Below, piece after piece: positions 1 to 6,387 of a stretch of DNA of 14,064 bases. Position numbers and translations under genes: made by a program. A model generated the notes under the pieces. That model was not told the DNA's origin. It worked only from the letters and a program-made list of their open reading frames with translations, and made no database searches. Numbering within the stretch: the stretch's first letter is position 1; each line of letters opens with the position of its first letter. Origin of the DNA: Leptolinea sp964404415 (GTDB lineage: Bacteria > Chloroflexota > Anaerolineae > Anaerolineales > Anaerolineaceae); the NCBI GenBank assembly GCA_964404415.1, contig CAYOKC010000101.1, forward strand, positions 1 to 14,064. Reading direction: 5' to 3'.

Positions 1-957
1 CGGGTCGGCGCGTTTGATCAATTCATTCAGAGCGGTATCCGCTTTCACCGGGCGGACTGTGCCGCACTGGGTGGTGATGCGCATGGCACTGCCCGCGCCC
101 ACCATGTCAACACTGATGACGGGGCAGGTGAGGTTGTTTTCCTTCATATAGGCGGCGAACTGCCGTGCCCCGTGCAGGCCGGTCTCTTCGGCTCCGCTGA
201 ACAGAAACCCGGGGACCAGTTTTTCTGGAGGGTTTTCTGATAGTGCCAGAGCGGTGGCCGCCAGCAGGGCTGTGCCCGAACCGTTGTCATTGGCGCCCGG
301 GGAATATTTGCTAATGGATGTGAGCCCTTCCCAGATATCCTGGAACAGCAGGATGATGGCCATTCCCCAGGCGACCCACCGGCTGATATCCAGGAAGAGG
401 CCGGTGATATCCATACCCATGAATTGCATTATGCCCGGAATGATCAGAATGTTTGCCACGCGCATCATGATGTAAAGAGACTTATCGCGCCACTTCTTCC
501 ATTCTTTAGGGCCGTATGGAACCGCGCGGGCGGTATCCACATGCGCGCAAAGGATGACATCAATATCCTTTATATCTGCTTCGCCAGGCAGCACCAGCAG
601 GTTGGATGAACCGTCTTTGTACGGCAGCACGCGCGCCTGGATGGCCATCATCATTTCGGGCAGCATCAGGATCAGAAGCGGAAGCAGCAGCGTTGTCCAC
701 CCGTTGGTGGGCAGGGTCAACGCGACAATGGCGAAACCGGCGGCGGCGATGCTGTAATACGGAAAGAACACCGGGTCCGGCTGGAAACGCACCATAAAAC
801 GCTGCGTTTGAAGGCCGGCTGACACAAATTGCTCCTCCAGCCAGTCGTGTGTACGTTTCTCTGCCGGAGAACCGGCCTGGCGGGGGCCGATGTCCGTCAC
901 CAGGCGGTTGAGCAATTCCATGGATTTGTGGAAAACAGGTTCGGGGTCAAAGGTCAT
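1..957 (-). CDS. M28 family zinc metallopeptidase with internal membrane segments (C-terminus off the left edge)
   Basis: The frame is open from an ATG at 957-955 to the window edge (319 codons), so the C-terminus is missing. The M28 aminopeptidase pattern is visible in order: H139-V-D141 (AHVDTA), D224 in GANDNGSG, E257-E258 in SGAEETG, and D284 in SVDMVG. These are the expected ligands and general base of a two-zinc exopeptidase, so an active N-terminal-residue-cleaving peptidase is likely. There is no N-terminal signal peptide. Hydrophobic stretches lie near residues 65-104 (two possible helices) and 162-207 (two more), between the catalytic blocks, so the protein is probably membrane-bound with its active site on one face. 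The start ATG overlaps the stop of the upstream methyltransferase-like gene (ATGA, 957-954), implying translational coupling. Family assignment is firm; the substrate is unknown. Confidence 0.9.
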   Translation of the reverse strand, partial: MTFDPEPVFHKSMELLNRLVTDIGPRQAGSPAEKRTHDWLEEQFVSAGLQTQRFMVRFQPDPVFFPYYSIAAAGFAIVALTLPTNGWTTLLLPLLILMLPEMMMAIQARVLPYKDGSSNLLVLPGEADIKDIDVILCAHVDTARAVPYGPKEWKKWRDKSLYIMMRVANILIIPGIMQFMGMDITGLFLDISRWVAWGMAIILLFQDIWEGLTSISKYSPGANDNGSGTALLAATALALSENPPEKLVPGFLFSGAEETGLHGARQFAAYMKENNLTCPVISVDMVGAGSAMRITTQCGTVRPVKADTALNELIKRADP

Positions 958-1781
958 TTCTTCACCGTAAGGATGTAGCGGTCAAGGGGATAGGAGAACA
1001 GCAGTGGTTCCATTTTAAATGCCGATGCGGGCGTGAAGCCGGCTTCGCGCAAAAACCGCAATTCCTCTTCATGTTCCAGCTGCCCCTGGTTGACGATCAT
1101 CAGCAGGCCGCCCGGTTTGAGGCTGGCAAGGGTGGCTTTTACCAGGTTCGGCGGGTTGAACAATGCGCGGGGAAGGCCCCATTCGAGATGATCTTTAAGG
1201 AAAATGAATGGGAAGAATACTGTAAGTACATCGTATGTATCCGGCCGGGGTTCAAATCCGTGGTCTACGAAGTCCACGCCGGGAAGTCCGCGCATGTTGG
1301 CCTGCGCGTGGTCACGGCGCGAGTGGAAGTCGGCGTACAGGCGGTAGGCGTCCACTTCAAACCCGGTGAGGTGAACGCCTCGGGGTTGGGTGGTGCCAAA
1401 CCGGGACAGCGCGGTATACAGGGCTTTAACATAGAACCAGGATGACGGCCCGATATCGGCGGCGGTCACTTCGGCCGGCAACGTGATTTTTGATTGCCGG
1501 AAGGCTTCATCCAGCATGGCCAGGTAAAAATAGTTTTCCCGCAGGTCACGATTCGCGAAACCGGTATCCACGTCGTCAAAGTGGTATTCCGCGCGCAGCC
1601 GCGCGATCTCGTCACCTGCCCGGGCGCGGATATCAACCGGGTAGGCGGAAAGTATCTCAGGCCGGGCGCCGGTGTACGCGGGTATGGTCCGTGACGGGGC
1701 ATGAAGGCGCTGCCGGATGGCGTAATCCAGCCGGTTGCGCAGATCCAGCAGGGCGAAGTATGCGGAGGTGAACGGGTTCAT
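954..1781 (-). CDS. class I SAM-dependent methyltransferase-like protein
   Basis: A 275-residue protein. A Rossmann methyltransferase layout can be read: a motif I-like stretch around residues 106-118 (TAADIGPSSWFYVKA), an acidic residue after the second strand near 142-144 (FEVD), a motif IV-like stretch at 183-194 (YDVLTVFFPFIF), and a post-motif LKPGGLLMIVNQG at 221-233. Motif I lacks the classical GxGxG, so methyl transfer is inferred and the substrate is unknown. The start chosen is ATG 1781-1779. The frame stays open further upstream, but an extension would run through the divergent yjbQ gene. AAGGAGG abuts the ATG with no usual spacing, and TATAAT sits only 7 bases further up, so the message may be leaderless. 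The stop overlaps the peptidase start, so the two genes form an operon. Confidence 0.75.
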   Translation of the reverse strand: MNPFTSAYFALLDLRNRLDYAIRQRLHAPSRTIPAYTGARPEILSAYPVDIRARAGDEIARLRAEYHFDDVDTGFANRDLRENYFYLAMLDEAFRQSKITLPAEVTAADIGPSSWFYVKALYTALSRFGTTQPRGVHLTGFEVDAYRLYADFHSRRDHAQANMRGLPGVDFVDHGFEPRPDTYDVLTVFFPFIFLKDHLEWGLPRALFNPPNLVKATLASLKPGGLLMIVNQGQLEHEEELRFLREAGFTPASAFKMEPLLFSYPLDRYILTVKK

Positions 1782-1787
1782 CCTCCT

Positions 1788-1818
1788 TATTATACTGACG
1801 GGGCCGGACGGTATAATA
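1788..1818. promoter_or_regulatory. divergent promoter region: 8-bp inverted repeat carrying a TATAAT in each arm
   Basis: TATTATAC (1788-1795) and GTATAATA (1811-1818) are a perfect inverted repeat with a 15-base spacer. The right arm contains a plus-strand TATAAT (1812-1817) suited to yjbQ, predicting a start of transcription near 1824 and a leader of about 24 bases. The left arm read on the minus strand contains TATAAT (1794-1789), predicting a start near 1782, next to the methyltransferase ATG at 1781. Neither has a good -35 box, so activity is inferred from the -10 boxes alone. Confidence 0.5.
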
Positions 1819-1847
1819 GCGCGATACCATTTGACGAAAGAATTTCT

Positions 1848-2270
1848 ATGGACTGGCTGAAAGATACCCTGGCTTATCAAACCCGCGGAAAAGGCATGTA
1901 CCTGATCACGCAGGATGTGCAGCAACTCTTGACCGAATGGAAGGTGCAGGAGGGTCAGGTGACCCTGTTCGTGCCGCACACAAGCTGCTCGCTGGCCTTG
2001 AGCGAATGCTACGACCCTGACGCCCGCGCCGATGTGGAACAGTTCTTCGAACGCATCGCTCCTGAGAACCAACCCTGGCATAAACACACACTGGAAGGCG
2101 GCGACGATTCGCCCTCACACATGCGCTCGGTGATCAGTCACAACAGCGTCACCATACCGGTGGACGGGCGCAAGCTCAGCCTGGGCACCTGGCAGGGGAT
2201 CTACCTGTTTGAGCACCGCGCCGCGCCTATGCACCGCAAAGTGATGGTGCGCTGCCTGAAAGTCACCTGA
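1848..2270 (+). CDS. yjbQ: YjbQ/UPF0047 family protein (secondary thiamine-phosphate synthase-type)
   Basis: A 140-residue protein of the usual length for the small YjbQ (UPF0047, COG0432) fold. Recognisable conserved blocks are FVPHTSCSLAL (41-51), LEGGDDSPSHMRS (82-94), where many relatives have EGD-N-PSH/AH, and SLGTWQGIYLFEHR (111-124). Histidines 44 and 91 are candidate metal or phosphate ligands. Members are often annotated as secondary thiamine-phosphate synthases because E. coli YjbQ shows this weak activity; the true role is unsettled. The ATG at 1848 is preferred: it begins the family's conserved length and lies 24 bases below a predicted transcription start. An in-frame upstream start at 1701 would overlap the divergent gene. 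The ribosome site is weak (GAAAG). It converges with the GyrI-like gene, with only 4 bases between the stop codons. Confidence 0.88.
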   Translation: MDWLKDTLAYQTRGKGMYLITQDVQQLLTEWKVQEGQVTLFVPHTSCSLALSECYDPDARADVEQFFERIAPENQPWHKHTLEGGDDSPSHMRSVISHNSVTIPVDGRKLSLGTWQGIYLFEHRAAPMHRKVMVRCLKVT

Positions 2271-2274
2271 CAGG

Positions 2275-2886
2275 TTATTTACACACCGGCTGGCGGATGA
2301 TCGTCTTCAACTTTTCCGGGGCGGTTCTATTGGGATCGCCCAGATAGATCTCGTGATGTTTGCCTGTCAATTTATAACCCTGGTCAAAGGAAAACTGGTG
2401 CAGGCGGGCGATATTGGGGGCTTCGGCGCTGTAAGGTCCGATGTGCATCAACTGGACGGCCAGGTCTTCTTCAAAGGGTTCAAAACGTACCCGGTCCAGC
2501 ACGGATTGCGTCACCTTGGCGAGGGCTTTGACCTTTGCTCTTTCAATATCTTCGGGGGTCACCCAATCCGGCTGGGCGATCATCATCGTCCAGTCCCAGT
2601 TTGATTTGTTGCCGGTCAGGAAGTCATCCATGTTCGACGACCACCAAAGCCCCTGCAGGGGGAACACTTTGTAATCGGGTGTGCCGCCCAGCTTCTTCAA
2701 GTCAAATTTCAGTGTGTATGAGAGGGTATAGAGAGCCGAGACAGCGGCGGAATAATCCGGCGCGGTGTTGGGGTCGCCGTGACCGTCGATCATCAGAAAG
2801 TTGAAGGAGGGTATGGTGATCACCTGCGGCAGTTTGATCGATGGGGTGTAAAACTGCTTAATAACATCTTCCGGATTTCGGTCCAT
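2275..2886 (-). CDS. GyrI-like small-molecule-binding domain protein (COG4832 type)
   Basis: A 203-residue single-domain protein matching the stand-alone GyrI-like family. Blocks seen are FLMIDGHGDPN (30-40), YSAAVSALYTLSYTLKF (45-61), PLQGLWW (76-82), WDWTMMIAQPDWVTPEDI (97-114), LMHIGPYSAEAPNIARLH (146-163) and GKHHEIYLGDPNRTAPEKLKTI (175-196). Such domains bind hydrophobic or cationic small molecules, and some members are thought to hydrolyse or sequester toxic compounds; no DNA-binding domain is attached, so it is not itself a MerR/AraC-type regulator. The ATG at 2886 has an AAGGAA ribosome site 6 bases upstream. Upstream DNA has a TTGACA box buried in an inverted repeat, consistent with regulated expression. 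The physiological ligand cannot be told from sequence. Confidence 0.85.
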   Translation of the reverse strand: MDRNPEDVIKQFYTPSIKLPQVITIPSFNFLMIDGHGDPNTAPDYSAAVSALYTLSYTLKFDLKKLGGTPDYKVFPLQGLWWSSNMDDFLTGNKSNWDWTMMIAQPDWVTPEDIERAKVKALAKVTQSVLDRVRFEPFEEDLAVQLMHIGPYSAEAPNIARLHQFSFDQGYKLTGKHHEIYLGDPNRTAPEKLKTIIRQPVCK

Positions 2887-2935
2887 AGTGATTCCTTTTC
2901 TTTACGTAACCGTTTTGTTGGTTTTATATCTTCAC

Positions 2936-2969
2936 TATACGTATATATATGTCAATATATGACATATAT
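2936..2969. promoter_or_regulatory. operator-like inverted repeats in the divergent GyrI-like / zinc-ribbon promoter region
   Basis: ATATATGTCA (2945-2954) and TGACATATAT (2960-2969) form a perfect 10-bp inverted repeat around ATATA. A second perfect palindrome, TATACGTATA (2936-2945), abuts it. A minus-strand TTGACA (2955-2950) lies within the repeat, where a bound dimer would block a -35 box; the matching -10 is unclear (AAGATA at 17 bases is the best spaced). No run of T follows on either side, so a terminator is less likely than an operator. AT-richness makes short palindromes cheaper here, but 10 perfect pairs including the GTCA/TGAC core stand out. Confidence 0.5.
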
Positions 2970-2980
2970 TCGCAAAGTAA

Positions 2981-3009
2981 TTCAAATAGACGGTGAAATT
3001 TGCTATACT
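2981..3009 (+). promoter_or_regulatory. predicted sigma70-type promoter of the soluble zinc-ribbon gene
   Basis: An extended -10 element TGC-TATACT (hexamer 3004-3009) lies 17 bases after TTCAAA (2981-2986), a 4/6 match to TTGACA. The predicted transcription start is near 3016, giving a leader of about 20 bases that carries AGGAA before the ATG at 3036. It would make a TTG at 3000 untranslatable. Confidence 0.55.
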
Positions 3010-3035
3010 TTTCAGAAATCCCTTCAGGAAAAACA

Positions 3036-4271
3036 ATGGAAAGTACACGAGATCTGTTAGTACGGGGAATCGCGGCCGCCAAGGCAAATTCCGAATCAGA
3101 AGCACGGTTTTTCCTTGAATGGGTGCTACGCATTTGTCCGACAAAGACCGAAAAAATAGAGGCTCTTTTCTGGTTAAGCACGCTGGCAACCGTTCCGGAG
3201 CAGGAACGCGAATTGCTGAATCTGATCTTGATCGAAGACCCGAATGAACCGCGCGCCCTGCGCAAATTGCTTGTGATGGATGGAAAGCTGAAGGAACAGG
3301 ATATTATCGATCCTGAAACGTACAGCCAGGTCCAGGAACCTGCGGCGCCGGCGGCTTCGGTGGGAATCACGTGCCCGAAATGCGGTGGACGGATGACCTA
3401 TGCCGCGGATGGATCTTCACTAATATGTGAATATTGCACTACCCGCAAATTTTTCCGTCAAAATTCCGGGCCACGATCTGATGATGAATTAAGAGGGAAT
3501 GACTTTATCGCGTCCATGGCAACCGCCAACGGGCATAACCAGTCTATACAGCAGCATCTACTAACCTGCAAAGGGTGCGGCGCCGAGTTCCTGATTACGG
3601 AAAACCGGATATCTGCCAGTTGCCCGTTTTGCCAGTCATCGCAGGTCGTCGATACCAGTGTGATCCGTCAGATGATCCCTCCATCAAGGATCATCCCTTT
3701 GCGTATCGGGAATGCCGGATTGGATACACAGGTTTTGAAGAAAATAGGCGGTGATCAAATTCTCCAAAAAACAAGGGAGACCAGCCCGGCATTCTATCCG
3801 GTGTGGGAATTTGAATTGAACGGCCTGGTTACCTGGCGGCTGCCTGTTTCCGTTTTATCTGATGACATGGACGAGAAGACTTTTGACGTTCCGATCCAGC
3901 ATAGGGTTGTTCAGGTGATGGCTGTGGATGGATTTCTATCACGATTTCAAAATTTGGAAGACGATTTTGATTATTCCGATGTTCAACCGTATTCCTCTGA
4001 TTATCTGGTAGACAGCCTGGCGGTTGGTTACACACTGCCCGTCTCTGACGCCGCATTGATCGCGCGCGGTAAGCTGGTAAAAATTGTCACGGAAGAAAGC
4101 CGTCAACGAATGGGATGGCTGATGAAGGGATTTTTGCTTGATTCATCCGGAATGCATATCACCCGATTCTGGTTAACCCTGGCGCCCCTATGGATCATGA
4201 AAGAGGTTAAAAAGAACCTGACAGTGCTGGTGAATGGTCAAACCGGGGTAGTCAAATCAGGTAGACCATAA
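3036..4271 (+). CDS. soluble protein with N-terminal helical repeat-like region and two zinc ribbons, function unknown
   Basis: A 411-residue protein without signal peptide or membrane segment. Residues 1-80 are helical and TPR-like (AAKANSESEARFFLEWVLR, then DPNEPRALRKLL). A low-complexity linker rich in Ala/Pro follows near 100-110. Two four-cysteine zinc ribbons are clear: C113/C116 with C131/C134, and C178/C181 with C196/C199. The rest (about 210-411) ends with an LAPLWIMKEV and VNGQTGVVKSG pattern seen in bacterial proteins sometimes labelled as zinc-ribbon or primosomal-N'-like; I see no helicase motifs, so that label would be wrong here. The ATG at 3036 is chosen over the in-frame TTG at 3000 because AGGAA lies 4-8 bases ahead and the predicted promoter -10 overlaps the longer version. 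It converges with another zinc-ribbon gene 18 bases beyond its stop. Confidence 0.75.
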   Translation: MESTRDLLVRGIAAAKANSESEARFFLEWVLRICPTKTEKIEALFWLSTLATVPEQERELLNLILIEDPNEPRALRKLLVMDGKLKEQDIIDPETYSQVQEPAAPAASVGITCPKCGGRMTYAADGSSLICEYCTTRKFFRQNSGPRSDDELRGNDFIASMATANGHNQSIQQHLLTCKGCGAEFLITENRISASCPFCQSSQVVDTSVIRQMIPPSRIIPLRIGNAGLDTQVLKKIGGDQILQKTRETSPAFYPVWEFELNGLVTWRLPVSVLSDDMDEKTFDVPIQHRVVQVMAVDGFLSRFQNLEDDFDYSDVQPYSSDYLVDSLAVGYTLPVSDAALIARGKLVKIVTEESRQRMGWLMKGFLLDSSGMHITRFWLTLAPLWIMKEVKKNLTVLVNGQTGVVKSGRP

Positions 4272-4289
4272 TAAGTGGTTGTGCCTGAC

Positions 4290-5195
4290 TCATTCTCCAC
4301 GCAGTTTTGATCCGCAAGACCGGCAGAAGATATCCTCCCGCAAGGCTTTGCGCCCGCAGCGGTGACAGAATACATCCTGGGTTCCGGAATCCTGTTCTTT
4401 TACCCTGGGAATGGCGTAGCGTTTACGGAAAGCGGTGGTAATTGCCCGGCCTGACCGCCAGTACCAGTAGATTCCCCCGATGATCAAAAACAAACCCAGC
4501 CCGCTGAGTACATACGGTAATACCTCGTTCAGCGTCTCCCACCCGACGGTACTGGTGGTGATCGGTTCAACCGGTTCCACCGATTGTGACGGCGCGCTCA
4601 GGCTTGAATCCTTCTTTTTATACTCCATGTGAATGGTGAAAGTCACCCCGGCATTCACTTCCCCGACGACGGATTCGAAATACGTGAAACCATCCGGGTT
4701 TATCTGCCCGGTTCCCATGGCCGGCTTCAGTTGAAATCCCGAGGCGTCGAGGGGTTGCTGAATATTCAGGACGAGTGATTCAATACTGTAATCGCCGGGC
4801 CAGATGTAGTCAAACTGGCGGCTGGCGCCCACTTCATTGATGGATGGATCGTAGTATTCAAACTGTACTTCAGGAACCGGCGTTGTAAAGGTGACCTTGA
4901 TCCATTCCCCTTCATTCACACTGGTGAAACGCAGTGTGTCAAGCCGGCCGTCAACATCTTTCATTGCCACATTGAACGGTTCTTCGGCCGCTTTAGGTAT
5001 GCGCAGCGACAATGTCACCGGCAGGCTGGATTGCGCGGACAGGGTTATGCGGTAGAAAACCAGCACGCCTGGGCGGTCGTACTCCGGCCAGATATTGATC
5101 ACCATTTTCGAAAAGCCGGGCGCGTTCTGGGCAGCCACAGGACTGGTAGTTAAAATGAAGAGTATGACCAAAAAAAGAATGAATAGTTTCTTCAC
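4290..5195 (-). CDS. secreted, membrane-anchored protein with a cytoplasmic C-terminal zinc ribbon
   Basis: Starting at the GTG 5195-5193 gives 301 residues. This start is chosen because GGAG lies 6 bases upstream and the product then opens with a textbook signal peptide: MKK, a hydrophobic core at residues 4-18, and a probable cleavage after VAA near 22. In-frame TTG codons at 5216 and 5207 are weaker alternatives. Residues 23-195 look like a beta-rich extracytoplasmic domain (many aromatic and alternating hydrophobic residues; no known enzymatic motif). A Ser/Pro/Thr-rich linker (196-216) leads to a membrane helix at about 226-246, then a basic stretch, and a zinc ribbon C277/C280 and C291/C294. 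The ribbon would therefore face the cytoplasm. Function is unknown; a sensor or scaffold between envelope and cytoplasm fits the layout. Confidence 0.75.
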   Translation of the reverse strand: MKKLFILFLVILFILTTSPVAAQNAPGFSKMVINIWPEYDRPGVLVFYRITLSAQSSLPVTLSLRIPKAAEEPFNVAMKDVDGRLDTLRFTSVNEGEWIKVTFTTPVPEVQFEYYDPSINEVGASRQFDYIWPGDYSIESLVLNIQQPLDASGFQLKPAMGTGQINPDGFTYFESVVGEVNAGVTFTIHMEYKKKDSSLSAPSQSVEPVEPITTSTVGWETLNEVLPYVLSGLGLFLIIGGIYWYWRSGRAITTAFRKRYAIPRVKEQDSGTQDVFCHRCGRKALREDIFCRSCGSKLRGE

Positions 5196-5462
5196 CGGTT
5201 GCTCCAATTGAATCAACAGTCACCTGACTTACTATGTATCATGGTGATCGATATATGCCATAAAGTTTAACTTAAATTAATCTTACCATCCACAGCCGGC
5301 TATTTCCCTGCCTGAAAGCTAATTTAATGGAAGAAATTTCATAAAAAGTGATTTTTTCCAGTCAATTAATACTATTTTTATGTAATTTTTTCTCAATATA
5401 GGTGAAAATCTACATGGGTAAATGCCCTATCTTGTCAGACAGGTAAAGAATCAGGAGTCTCC

Positions 5463-6386
5463 ATGCAAATCGCCATAATCGATGATGATCCTATAGCACG
5501 ACAGATCCTTCGTTCGAGTTTGACACGTCTGGGGCTGGAAGTGATCGAATTCCCGGATGGCGGTGCTGCCTGGGAATACTTCCTGGCCAATCCCCCCCGG
5601 TTTGTCGTCACCGATTGGCTGATGCCCAACCTGGATGGATTGGACCTGATCCGCAACATCCGCTCGGCACGGTTTCACGGCTATACCTACGCCATCATCC
5701 TGACAGGTAAAGAAGACAAGACGGATGTGGTCACTGGTTTGAGTGCCGGCGCGGATGATTACCTGACAAAACCGTTTGACATCTCTGAATTGCGCGCCCG
5801 GGTCAACATCGGGCTGCGCATTCTGGATCTCGAAGACGACCTGAACCGCGCCCGTGAGCAAATGGAACGCATGGCCATGTATGATTACCTTACCGGGCTG
5901 CTCAGCCGGCGGGCGATCTATTCCCATTTACAGGGTGAGATCGACCGCTTCTACCGCCAGGGCGGTTCAATGAGCATCATGATGCTCGACCTGGACCATT
6001 TTAAAGCGTTGAATGATTCATACGGCCACATGGTGGGTGACCAGGCGTTATGCCTGGTGGCCGAACAGATATCCCAGAGTGTGCGTCCCTATGACTGGGC
6101 GGCGCGCTGGGGTGGTGACGAATTCCTGGTGGTTCTGCCCAATACAAACCTGGAACAGGCGGAAGCTGTCAGCAACCGTATTCATACCCGCATCCATAAA
6201 CTGACTCTGACGGTTCCCGAAAAAGAGCCGCTTCAACTGCATATCAGCATTGGCGTCATTAGCACCACAAAAATCGATGATGGTATTGACGGTTTGATCC
6301 AGGCGGCGGATGAAGCGTTATACACCGCGAAGAAACGGGGAAAAGACTGCATTTATTTAAGGGACCTGCAAAAACCCGAAAATTAA
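5463..6386 (+). CDS. response regulator with GGDEF output: diguanylate cyclase
   Basis: A 307-residue cytoplasmic protein. The receiver domain (1-120) has the acidic pocket D7-D9, phospho-acceptor D51 in VVTDWLMP, T81 and K103 in LTKPF. A short helical linker (121-136) leads to a GGDEF domain (137-300) with the metal-binding D176 in LDLDHF, an intact active-site GGDEF at 217-221 and an inhibitory-site RxxD (R208-D211) exactly five residues before it. It should make cyclic di-GMP from two GTP when phosphorylated, with product feedback. The ATG has GGAG 5 bases upstream. The next gene begins one base after its stop, so the pair is probably an operon and the hybrid kinase is the likely phosphate donor. 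No convincing promoter was seen in the AT-rich DNA upstream. Confidence 0.95.
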   Translation: MQIAIIDDDPIARQILRSSLTRLGLEVIEFPDGGAAWEYFLANPPRFVVTDWLMPNLDGLDLIRNIRSARFHGYTYAIILTGKEDKTDVVTGLSAGADDYLTKPFDISELRARVNIGLRILDLEDDLNRAREQMERMAMYDYLTGLLSRRAIYSHLQGEIDRFYRQGGSMSIMMLDLDHFKALNDSYGHMVGDQALCLVAEQISQSVRPYDWAARWGGDEFLVVLPNTNLEQAEAVSNRIHTRIHKLTLTVPEKEPLQLHISIGVISTTKIDDGIDGLIQAADEALYTAKKRGKDCIYLRDLQKPEN

Positions 6387-6387
6387 C

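Noticed and set aside
1071..1445. Plus-strand open frame opposite the methyltransferase
   Set aside because: No ribosome site or recognisable domain; it mirrors the coding frame on the other strand.
1782..2087. N-terminal extension of the methyltransferase frame up to 2087
   Set aside because: It would run antisense through most of the well-conserved yjbQ gene. The family-like sequence begins at the ATG 1781.
2271..2274. Bidirectional terminators between convergent gene pairs (2271-2274 and 4272-4289)
   Set aside because: The gaps are 4 and 18 bases and show no GC-rich hairpin with a T-run.
3000..3035. TTG start at 3000 for the zinc-ribbon gene
   Set aside because: It overlaps the -10 box and lacks a ribosome site; the ATG at 3036 has AGGAA in place.
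5196..5462. A c-di-GMP or other riboswitch upstream of the diguanylate cyclase
   Set aside because: No recognisable conserved aptamer core was found. A weak, G-T-containing hairpin (5329-5337/5351-5359) in AT-rich DNA is not convincing. No clear promoter either.
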